From Gp6-AA40 sp035492455 (GTDB lineage: Bacteria > Acidobacteriota > Vicinamibacteria > Vicinamibacterales > UBA2999), in assembly GCA_035492455.1 (NCBI GenBank), contig DATJJE010000012.1:10178-74177 (forward strand): 64,000 nt of DNA, read 5' to 3'. This document shows positions 44,218-51,508 of the stretch, in pieces. Every line of letters starts with the position of its first letter. Positions within the stretch are counted from its first letter, which is position 1. The translations under genes were made by a program, and so were the position numbers. The notes below the pieces were generated by a model. That model did not search any database, had not been told where the DNA came from, and saw only the letters and a program-made list of their open reading frames with translations.

Positions 44218-44883
44218 CTACTCGGAAACCGGTCCTCGCCGAAGCACGCACCAGGTACCCTCGCCCGCCCGACTCGCAATTCCGCGCCAGCTACCCGGCA
44301 GCGCTGCGAGGAGGTCGTCTGGAGACAGATGAATCGGCGTCTGCTCGCCGCTGCTGTTGACCCAGACGATGGCTGCGCCGCGCGACAGCACGCGCGCCAC
44401 TTCGGCAGGAAATAGAAATGCGTTGATGAGCACAACGGCCATCGCGGATGCATCGCGGACCGGCAGCCTCGCCGCGTCTGCCTGAACGCGATGCGCGGGA
44501 ACCGAGGGCGCCCGCTGCAGCATCGACAGCGAGAGATCGACCGCGAGTACTTGCGGGAATCGCTGCGCGATGAGACCCGAGTAGGTGCCGATCCCGCTGC
44601 CCACTTCGATGGCGAGTCCAGCACCGATGTGCAACGGGTCGAGACCGCGCGACAGCGCATCCGTCACGACAGCAGTTCGCTCGCGCGATGTACGCGTGTG
44701 CCATTCACTGGCGAGATCGTCGAAGAATGCGGCGACCTCGCTGCGCAGCTCGCCAGTCCAGCCGCCCGGCTCCAGGCCAGCGGCGCGTCTGGTGGCGATG
44801 CGCATCGGATGATCAGGAGTGCCGGAGCCGGAGGATTGATGCCCCTCGATTACCACCGCAGGGAGGTAGTGAATGGGTCCCAT
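44218..44883 (-). CDS. SAM-dependent methyltransferase
   Basis: 221 residues from ATG 44883, which shares one base with the preceding stop (TAATG). Motif I is IEVGSGIGTYSGLIAQRF, followed by LAVDLSLSMLQRAP and DAARLPVRDASAMAVVLINAF: a Methyltransf_11 core. Closest in feel to small-molecule or menaquinone-type enzymes. A longer start would run through the Zn-ribbon gene and is rejected. Confidence 0.83.
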   Translation of the reverse strand: MGPIHYLPAVVIEGHQSSGSGTPDHPMRIATRRAAGLEPGGWTGELRSEVAAFFDDLASEWHTRTSRERTAVVTDALSRGLDPLHIGAGLAIEVGSGIGTYSGLIAQRFPQVLAVDLSLSMLQRAPSVPAHRVQADAARLPVRDASAMAVVLINAFLFPAEVARVLSRGAAIVWVNSSGEQTPIHLSPDDLLAALPGSWRGIASRAGEGTWCVLRRGPVSE

Positions 44884-45191
44884 TAACGCGTCGTCTCGTA
44901 CCAGTCGTCGTGCAGCGACCACTCGTGGCACCGCAGGCAGGAAGTCCAGCGCCACTGATGCTTGCATCCCGGACACTGCCCGCGGGTGGCGAACGTGTTC
45001 CACACCGTTCCGCAGCTCCTGAATGGAGGCTCCGGACCATCGACCGAATCACAGGACCAGCGGCTCGAAGGTGACGGCCGCCATCCACATCGCGGACATC
45101 TGATCGAGCTGGTGGCGTCTTCGTCTTCTTCGGACTCCGTGACGATGACCTCGTCCGGCGTACGCTCGCCCTTCAAGAGCTGCCATGACAT
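44883..45191 (-). CDS. Multi-CxxC zinc-ribbon protein
   Basis: 102 residues. Cys pairs: CPRCGW, then C..., CGTVWNTF, CPGCKHQW and CLRCHEW, enough for two zinc ribbons, with a Trp/His-rich end (HQWRWTSCLRCHEWSLHDDWY). It is a recurring uncharacterised bacterial family; a nucleic-acid or protein-binding role is possible. A TAGATT box lies 6 nt before ATG 45191, overlapping the divergent TfoX box. Confidence 0.7.
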   Translation of the reverse strand: MSWQLLKGERTPDEVIVTESEEDEDATSSIRCPRCGWRPSPSSRWSCDSVDGPEPPFRSCGTVWNTFATRGQCPGCKHQWRWTSCLRCHEWSLHDDWYETTR

Positions 45192-45196
45192 GGCGC

Positions 45197-45203
45197 TAAT
45201 CTA
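45197..45203. promoter_or_regulatory. Overlapping divergent -10-like boxes (CTAATCTAG)
   Basis: TAATCT (plus strand, 45197-45202) is 7 nt before ATG 45210, and TAGATT (minus strand, 45203-45198) is 6 nt before ATG 45191. One short near-palindrome would serve both genes, each without a leader. Confidence 0.4.
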
Positions 45204-45209
45204 GTGTCG

Positions 45210-45560
45210 ATGACCGGCGGTCGTCGCCGCAACTCGCTCGCCGTCACGGACGCGTTCAAGGCGTTCGTCCTCGATCAGCTTGGGGAAGTGGGTGACATCA
45301 TGCCGCGCTCGATGTTCGGCGGAGTCGGCCTCTACCACCGCGGTGTCTTCTTCGGCATTGTCGCCCGCGACGTGCTGTATCTGAAGGTGGACGACTCGAA
45401 CAGAACGGACTACGAGAGGGCCGGCATGAAGCCGTTCAAGCCGTATCCAAACCGGCCGACGACGATGCAGTACTACGCGGTACCCGTTCAGGTGCTGGAG
45501 AGCGCGATCGACCTGGCGAGATGGGCGCGCAAGTCGATCGCGGTTGCCGCAGCGAAGTAG
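45210..45560 (+). CDS. TfoX/Sxy N-terminal domain protein
   Basis: 116 residues from ATG 45210 (GTG 45204 also possible). VLDQLGEVGDIMPRSMFGGVGLYHRGVFFGIVARDVLYLKVD is a clean TfoX_N match. In this stand-alone form the domain is widespread and is not evidence of competence. Its stop lies inside a palindrome shared with the convergent neighbour. Confidence 0.87.
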   Translation: MTGGRRRNSLAVTDAFKAFVLDQLGEVGDIMPRSMFGGVGLYHRGVFFGIVARDVLYLKVDDSNRTDYERAGMKPFKPYPNRPTTMQYYAVPVQVLESAIDLARWARKSIAVAAAK

Positions 45561-45572
45561 CAGCTACTTCGC
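45552..45572. terminator. Perfect palindrome containing both convergent stop codons
   Basis: GCGAAGTAGC, one central base, then GCTACTTCGC: 10-bp arms with a 1-nt centre. It encodes the last codons and TAG of both the TfoX-like gene (plus) and the cytochrome/Vgb-like gene (minus), so both proteins end Ala-Lys. There is no T-tract. Candidate bidirectional transcription barrier. Confidence 0.5.
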
Positions 45573-47657
45573 GAGCGGATTCGGCCGCATCTGCAGCTTT
45601 ACGACCTTCGGACGCGATCCCTTGCCGCCTTCCTGATGCCACGGCGTGTACATGGAGTAACTCGTCCACATGCCGCGTCCCTTCCAGCCGGCGTTCGGAT
45701 CATCGATGCGTCCATCGATGTGCCGCGCATGGAAACCGAGCGGATACGGCACGCGCAGCGTCAAGGCCTTCATCTGCCCATTCTGCGGCTGCAGGACGAA
45801 GAAGGAATCAGCGTTGACGTCGCCGGCCAGCAGGACATCCTTGCCAAGGCCGAGCGCGTCGTGGTGATCGATGTTCGTGAGATACAGCATGTCGGTGCTG
45901 ACCTCGCGCGACGGCGCCGCTCCTTTGAATGACGGACCGGGTTTCGTGTAGACGGTCCACCCTTCAGGGCACTGCTGTCCGGTTGCCGTCGGACCATTGA
46001 GCACCTTGCACTTGCGGCGGTCGAAGCTGAGGATCTCGTGGACACCGCGCCAGTTCTGGTAGACAACGCCGTTGCTGTCGATGGCGACACCTCCCGAATA
46101 TTTCAACGCGGCTTTCGATGGCGGCGGTATGTAGACCTCGGCCTTGCACGACGCCGGCGGGTTGGCGCCCCGTTCGAGCCGAACGAGCGTCTGGTCATCG
46201 TGACCGATGCCCGAGCACCAGATGCTGCCGTCGGTCGGACTGATCCCGATGGCATAACATCCGAATTCGATGCGGTGATCCTTCGTTGCGTCCACCGGCT
46301 GATTCGGCTCCGTCCAGCCGGTCGAGATCTTGCCGTCGCCGTTTGTATCAACGACGCCCGGACACCATCCCTGCGACGCGCCCGCGTCGTGCGTCTTGTC
46401 GAAGGCAACGGTGTCGAGCCAACCGACGGCGTCGTCCTGCCCGAAGACCAGGTTGTCGTGTTCGTCGAACATGTTATGGTCCGCGGCAAAGCAGCTGTCG
46501 ATCATCGTGATCTTTTTCGTCTTCGGATCGAGCAATTCGATCTGCCGCGCGCTGGGGCCCTCCATCGGGAAATACTTCGCAAACTTGTTCGCCGGGTCCT
46601 TGCAGTACGCGGGCTGATCCTTCGGCGCGCGGATTCGCGCGGTCACCCAGACATGTCCTTTCACATCCATCGCCACACTGCGTGGATCGGCCTGCCGCTG
46701 CCAGATCTTCTCGCTGCCCCAGTACGGCGAAGCGGGCGTATTCGCATCGAGCACCGGGCCGTTCGACGGAAGCTTGATCTCACTCGTCGTGTTCGTGCGC
46801 GGATCGAGCACCGCCAGGATGTCGGAGCTCTGGTACGGTCCGTACACCAACCCGTTCGCGTTGTATGTTGGATTGCGCTCGTCGGTGGCGGCCGCATCGC
46901 TGCGGCGACTTGTCGGCAGTCCCCAGTCCCACATGGAGATCACGAGGTTGCGTTCGACACCCACGGGACGAGGCGGGGCTTCAGGATATGCGCCGGCGGC
47001 GATTCGATCCGTCCAATCGGCAAACGCCTTGCGCTGCTCACCGAGACCTTTGAAGACATTGCTCATGTTGGCCCCGTTGGGACCCATCGCCGTGTGGCGA
47101 TCCCATGCGTCGAGCATCGAGGCCAGCGAGCCCTTGGGAATTTCACGAGTCGCCTTGGTGCCGACCTGATGGCATGAGAAGCACGCTTTCGTCTCGAGCG
47201 CGAACTCCTGCGGCGAGTGTTCGCCTTTCGGAATCTCGAGCAGGCTCAACCAGTAGTTGGCGGGATAGATCTGCGCCGCGGCGCGGCCATCCGGCGCCAC
47301 TACGCCTTTGAGATCGAGACGCTGTCCCGGTTTCGCGTTGACGCGCGGCGAGTCGACGAGTCCGTAGCCGCGCACGAATACCTGATAGTTCGCCTGCGGC
47401 AGGTCGGGCAGGACGTATCGCCCCTGATCGTCGGTGACGACCATCTTCGCGAACTTGGCGGGCAGATCGGTCGTCTCGGCGATTACCCACACGCCAGCTT
47501 CCGCACCTTTGGCGCTGCCAACGGTGCCGCCGATGTCGTCGGCGTCAATGGCAACCGCGCCGCTACTCTGCTGCTGCGCGGCAACCCAGTTGAAGGAGAT
47601 CACCAATGCGGCCGCCACGACCAGGGAACCCAGTCTCGGACTGACAAGCGACTTCAT
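45564..47657 (-). CDS. Exported carboxypeptidase-regulatory, cytochrome c and Vgb-like propeller protein
   Basis: 697 residues from ATG 47657; the GGAGGAG just before it argues against the ATG four codons upstream. Signal peptide, a CarboxypepD_reg-like domain (about 40-110, VGSAKGAEAGVWVIAET ... GRYVLPDLPQANYQVFVRGY), one haem-c site (CFSCHQ near residue 157), then a virginiamycin-B-lyase-like propeller over the rest (GHVWVTARI, NMFDEHDNLVFGQDD, SPTDGSIWCSGIG). It may couple substrate lysis or binding to electron transfer (inference). It ends the four-gene operon that begins at 51409. Confidence 0.83.
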   Translation of the reverse strand: MKSLVSPRLGSLVVAAALVISFNWVAAQQQSSGAVAIDADDIGGTVGSAKGAEAGVWVIAETTDLPAKFAKMVVTDDQGRYVLPDLPQANYQVFVRGYGLVDSPRVNAKPGQRLDLKGVVAPDGRAAAQIYPANYWLSLLEIPKGEHSPQEFALETKACFSCHQVGTKATREIPKGSLASMLDAWDRHTAMGPNGANMSNVFKGLGEQRKAFADWTDRIAAGAYPEAPPRPVGVERNLVISMWDWGLPTSRRSDAAATDERNPTYNANGLVYGPYQSSDILAVLDPRTNTTSEIKLPSNGPVLDANTPASPYWGSEKIWQRQADPRSVAMDVKGHVWVTARIRAPKDQPAYCKDPANKFAKYFPMEGPSARQIELLDPKTKKITMIDSCFAADHNMFDEHDNLVFGQDDAVGWLDTVAFDKTHDAGASQGWCPGVVDTNGDGKISTGWTEPNQPVDATKDHRIEFGCYAIGISPTDGSIWCSGIGHDDQTLVRLERGANPPASCKAEVYIPPPSKAALKYSGGVAIDSNGVVYQNWRGVHEILSFDRRKCKVLNGPTATGQQCPEGWTVYTKPGPSFKGAAPSREVSTDMLYLTNIDHHDALGLGKDVLLAGDVNADSFFVLQPQNGQMKALTLRVPYPLGFHARHIDGRIDDPNAGWKGRGMWTSYSMYTPWHQEGGKGSRPKVVKLQMRPNPLAK

Positions 47658-47669
47658 GTGCTCCTCCAA

Positions 47670-49292
47670 TCAATGCGTCCGGTCGAGCGCCAGGAACGGG
47701 CCGGCCGCATACACCACCTTGCCGCCGACCATCGTCAGCAGCGATTCAATTCCACCGACTTGATCGACAGGGACGGTCAAGTAGTCCTTCGAGAGCACGG
47801 CGAGGTCGGCGAACTTGCCGACTTCGAGCGAGCCGCGCACACGCTCGTCATGCGAGACCCACGCGCTGCCGGATGTGTAGAAACGAAGCGCGTCGATGCG
47901 GCTCGGCGTCTCTTCCGGTCCACGGAGCGCCGTACCGCCCGCATTCCTGCCGTCCAGAAACCACTGCAGCACGGTGAACGGGTTGTAGGTCGACACCCGA
48001 TGCGCATCCGTGCCTGCGCCGATCGGAATGCCAATCTTGCTGCCCGTCACGACCGGCGGCTCGCGACGTACTTTGTCGCCCTCGCGCTTCAGCACGTCGT
48101 CTCCGGTGTTGTACATCGCGTCCTGCACCGTCCATCCCACTCCGAGCGCGTGCATGCGCTGCAGCGTCTGCGGGGACGCGTCGTTGAGATGCGCGACCGT
48201 CCATCGGAGCGGTGCAATCGGGAATTCCTTGTTCACCCGCTCCCAGATACCGAGGAGGTGATCGACGTTGGCATCCGTGTCCCAATGCATCGTCACCGTC
48301 AGGCCACGCTGCGCCGCCCAACGGACGATCTCGTAGTACTTCGCCTTGTCGGCGTCCGAGGGGACGCCGCGGATGCCATTCATCGCCCACGTAATCCGCT
48401 CGCCGATCCCATTGAAGTGCAGCATGTCGTCGCCGAATCCCTGAGGCATCATGGCCAGATAGTTCTGATATTCGGCGAACTCGGAGCCGCTGGTCATGCC
48501 GCAAAGACTGTAGGCGACCCGCAGCGTCAGCTGCTGATCGCGCCAGACCTTGAACAGCGCCTGATACTCACGCGGCGTGACGTTGTTGCCGCCGGGATCA
48601 ACCACACCGGTCAGGCCGAGACGATTGAGCTCGCGGAAGAACAGCTTCGTTCCCGCGACCTGCTCGTCGAAGCCTGGCTTCGGCAGCTTGTCGAACAACT
48701 GGATGATGTTGTCGGTAATGACGCCATCGGCGCTCGTGATGCCGAGCGCCTCGAGCGCGAGAGGCGTCAGCATCGCCCAGCCGTAGCCAAGCTGCACGTA
48801 CACCGGGTGATTCGGTGCAGCGGCAATCAGCTCCGCCTGCGTCGGACGCCGGTGCTCCTTGAACGTATCGAGCGTCGCCGCCGGTGTCACGACGATGAGC
48901 CATGCGCCCGGTTTCGCTGTGAGCGATGCCTCGTGCAGGCGGCTCAGGCCTTCCGCGAGCGAGGCGGCACCGATCCAGTTCACCTCGGTGCTGAAACTCA
49001 GTGCGGCGCGCGTCGCATGCATATGCGAATCGATCAGACCCGGAATGACCGTGCGTCCCTGCAGATCGATGACGCGCGTTCCCGGAGCGGCGAGCCGGCG
49101 AATGTCCGCGTCAGCACCGACAGCCGCAATACTCCCATCGCGGATGGCAAGCGCGCTGCGGATCGATGTTTGGGAATCGAGCGTCACCACCTTGCCATTG
49201 ACGAGGATCGTGTCTACAGTCTGGGCGCTTGCGTGTGTCACGCCCAGCACGAGCAGCGCAGACGCGACAAGATACGAGAGGCGAGTACGCAC
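47670..49292 (-). CDS. Exported amidohydrolase, YtcJ-like (amidohydrolase_3)
   Basis: 540 residues with a signal peptide (LVASALLVLGVTHASA). Ligands and markers: PGLIDSHMHATRAAL (HxH), YVQLGYGWAMLTPLALEALGI, TVTMHWDTDANVDH, VAHLND and IPIGAGTDAHRVS. YtcJ-type enzymes include N-substituted formamide deformylases. The natural substrate is unknown here. It lies 15 nt after the other amidohydrolase and 12 nt before the cytochrome protein. Confidence 0.88.
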   Translation of the reverse strand: MRTRLSYLVASALLVLGVTHASAQTVDTILVNGKVVTLDSQTSIRSALAIRDGSIAAVGADADIRRLAAPGTRVIDLQGRTVIPGLIDSHMHATRAALSFSTEVNWIGAASLAEGLSRLHEASLTAKPGAWLIVVTPAATLDTFKEHRRPTQAELIAAAPNHPVYVQLGYGWAMLTPLALEALGITSADGVITDNIIQLFDKLPKPGFDEQVAGTKLFFRELNRLGLTGVVDPGGNNVTPREYQALFKVWRDQQLTLRVAYSLCGMTSGSEFAEYQNYLAMMPQGFGDDMLHFNGIGERITWAMNGIRGVPSDADKAKYYEIVRWAAQRGLTVTMHWDTDANVDHLLGIWERVNKEFPIAPLRWTVAHLNDASPQTLQRMHALGVGWTVQDAMYNTGDDVLKREGDKVRREPPVVTGSKIGIPIGAGTDAHRVSTYNPFTVLQWFLDGRNAGGTALRGPEETPSRIDALRFYTSGSAWVSHDERVRGSLEVGKFADLAVLSKDYLTVPVDQVGGIESLLTMVGGKVVYAAGPFLALDRTH

Positions 49293-49307
49293 AAGCCCTC
49301 CTTCGAG

Positions 49308-50687
49308 CTATCTCGTCGCGGCGACCGGGGTAACGAGATCGTTGCGGATGATCCGGCCGCCCTTCATCACGAATGCGACGCGCTGCAGCTCGGTAATATC
49401 GGCGAGCGGATCTCCTGACACGGCGATCAGATCCGCATACTTGCCCTTGTCGATCGACCCGACCTGGTTCTGCCAACCCAGGACTTCGGCATTAACGGAC
49501 GTGCCTGCCTGGATGGCGCGCGCGGCCGTGAGGCCGCCGTGGCGCACGAGCATCTCGAAGTCGAGCGCCTGGCTGCCGTGCGGATACGTGGACCCGTCCA
49601 CGCCGCTGCCCATCATGATCTTCATCCCTTTTGTCGCCGCCGCGATCTGCACCGCATGCTGGAAGATCGGGATCATCCGGTACTTGCCACCCGTGCTCTT
49701 CGCATCCACGTCGTCCATGTACGGCTCGGTGTAGCGCTGCAGCGTCGGATCGTAATAGAGACCCTTCGCCACCATCATGTTCGCTTGCTCCTGATCCAGA
49801 TCGAAGGCGTGTTCGATGGTGTCGCACCCCGCGACGATGGCGTTGCGCTGACCTTCGCCGCCGAGGACATGGCAGGCCGTCTTTTTCCGCAGGCGGTGCG
49901 TCTCATCGATGAGCGCCTGCAGCACCGGCATCGGATACGTGAGCTGATAGCGCGCCTTGCCCGCCGCATCGAACGTGTAGCCGCCGGTGGGGAACAGCTT
50001 GATCCAGTCGGCGCCGTGTGCGATCTGCTCCCGCACCGCCGCGCGCGCCTCGTCGACCGAGCGAACGATGGTGCTGGCGAGCGGATTCTCGGTCACCCCA
50101 GGTTTGCGCGGCTCGGCGCCCCAGACGATGCCGAGCGTCGATACCTGGTATCGCGGTCCCTCGAAGCGGCCCTCATTAATCGCGTTGCGGATTTCGATAT
50201 CCGCGTAGCCGTTGCCGTGCGAGCTCATGTCGCGGGCCGAGGTGAACCCCGCGCGCAAATCCGCTTGCGCATTCTGCACCGCGATCAGCAGCGACTGCTC
50301 GGCGCTCTTCGTCGCCGCACGCTGGTTGAACATGTGCGTGTGCGCGTCGATCAGTCCGGGAAGCAGCGTCGCCTGGCTCAAATCGATCACCTGGGCACCG
50401 GTTGGAATCTTCACGGCACCCTCGGCGCCGACGTCGGTGATCCGCTCGCCGGTGATCAGCACCACGCGGCGTGTCAGCATTTGACCGGCGGTGCTGTCGA
50501 AGAGACGCCCGGCGCGGATGGCAATCGTTCGAGCTGCGGGCGCGCACTTGAAAACGCCGCCGTCCGTGCCAACACATGGCGTCGGGCCGGCTCCTCGCCA
50601 CGCCGCAGGCGGCGGCTGCACCTGTGCCGAAACCACCGCAATCAGGACGACGCCGATCGCCGGAATCAACGCAAGGCTTCTCTTCAT
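49308..50687 (-). CDS. Exported amidohydrolase, prolidase-like (amidohydrolase_1)
   Basis: 459 residues from ATG 50687, which overlaps the preceding stop as ATGA (ATG 50696 is possible). Signal peptide (LALIPAIGVVLIAVVSAQ). Metal site: LIDAHTHMF, WIKLFPTGG (carboxylated-Lys candidate), TACHVLGGEGQ, DTIEHAFDLD and MMGSGVDGST. This follows the imidazolonepropionase/Xaa-Pro-type amidohydrolases common in soil bacteria. It probably works with its neighbour on related amides or dipeptides (inference). Confidence 0.88.
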   Translation of the reverse strand: MKRSLALIPAIGVVLIAVVSAQVQPPPAAWRGAGPTPCVGTDGGVFKCAPAARTIAIRAGRLFDSTAGQMLTRRVVLITGERITDVGAEGAVKIPTGAQVIDLSQATLLPGLIDAHTHMFNQRAATKSAEQSLLIAVQNAQADLRAGFTSARDMSSHGNGYADIEIRNAINEGRFEGPRYQVSTLGIVWGAEPRKPGVTENPLASTIVRSVDEARAAVREQIAHGADWIKLFPTGGYTFDAAGKARYQLTYPMPVLQALIDETHRLRKKTACHVLGGEGQRNAIVAGCDTIEHAFDLDQEQANMMVAKGLYYDPTLQRYTEPYMDDVDAKSTGGKYRMIPIFQHAVQIAAATKGMKIMMGSGVDGSTYPHGSQALDFEMLVRHGGLTAARAIQAGTSVNAEVLGWQNQVGSIDKGKYADLIAVSGDPLADITELQRVAFVMKGGRIIRNDLVTPVAATR

Positions 50688-51409
50688 AGTCGGCATCCCT
50701 TCCTTGCTTCGTCGAATCCATCGAACAGCCTGCCGGCATTCGCACCGGCGAGCGTGTCGAGACGGTGGGGCTGACCTTTCTCTACGGTGTAGCGCGCCAC
50801 CGTCCCTTTGGAGCGCAGATACTCCGCTTCCTGTTTCATCTCGCCGTGCCACATGTACTCGTCGAGCTCGCCCACGTACATGAAGACGCAGATGTTCGAA
50901 ATCGCCTGGAGCTTCGCCGTGCTCGGCTGCCACATGTAACCGGGAAAGGCGGTCACCGACAGGAAATACTGAGGATTGGCCGCAGCGACATGCAGGGCCG
51001 CGATGCCGCCGTTGGACGGACCAGCGATGTGAAACTTCCCGCTCTGGATTTTGTAGTCGGCAAGGATCATCTTCAGAAACTCCGGGAAGATCCGCGCGCC
51101 ATCTTCGAAGAAGAGTCGACCGCCGGGAGCCTCAGGTGCAATGACGATGTAGCCGCGCTTCTCCGCTTCCGCGCGGAAGTTGCGCATCAGAATCGATTCA
51201 ACGGTGTTCATCGTCTGCGGTCCGCCACCGAACGCAAGGATGGCTGGATACTCCTTCGCGGGATCGTACCCGTCAGGCAGGACCACCTTGTAATGCACGG
51301 TGGTGCCGCCCACTTTCTTTGTCTTGTCGAGGAGCTCGGCGCGCGCGTCCGCGGTGGCGAGGATGACGCACGCAAGGACCAGAACCGCCGTCATCGGGAG
51401 TTTGCACAT
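50684..51409 (-). CDS. Exported alpha/beta hydrolase (depolymerase/dienelactone-hydrolase-like)
   Basis: 241 residues from ATG 51409. Signal peptide (MTAVLVLACVILATADARA). KEYPAILAFGGGPQ, the nucleophile elbow HIAGPSNGGIAAL (GxSxG) and a late His (KGQPHRLDTL) give the catalytic set; an Asp is available at FMYVGELDEYM. It resembles prolyl-oligopeptidase/PHB-depolymerase-type esterases. It heads the operon with two amidohydrolases and the cytochrome/Vgb protein. A TACCAT box is 10 nt upstream. Confidence 0.82.
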   Translation of the reverse strand: MCKLPMTAVLVLACVILATADARAELLDKTKKVGGTTVHYKVVLPDGYDPAKEYPAILAFGGGPQTMNTVESILMRNFRAEAEKRGYIVIAPEAPGGRLFFEDGARIFPEFLKMILADYKIQSGKFHIAGPSNGGIAALHVAAANPQYFLSVTAFPGYMWQPSTAKLQAISNICVFMYVGELDEYMWHGEMKQEAEYLRSKGTVARYTVEKGQPHRLDTLAGANAGRLFDGFDEARKGCRL

Positions 51410-51508
51410 GGCGGCGCGGATGGTACCACTATGATTGGTGGTTTGTGAGTCGTGATTTCTGATTGCCCAGTCGCCATCTTCCATGGCCGCCCCTGGGTGT
51501 CATCTGCG

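Noticed and set aside
45210..45560. Competence regulator role for the TfoX-like gene
   Set aside because: Only the N-terminal domain is present, and no other competence genes are nearby.
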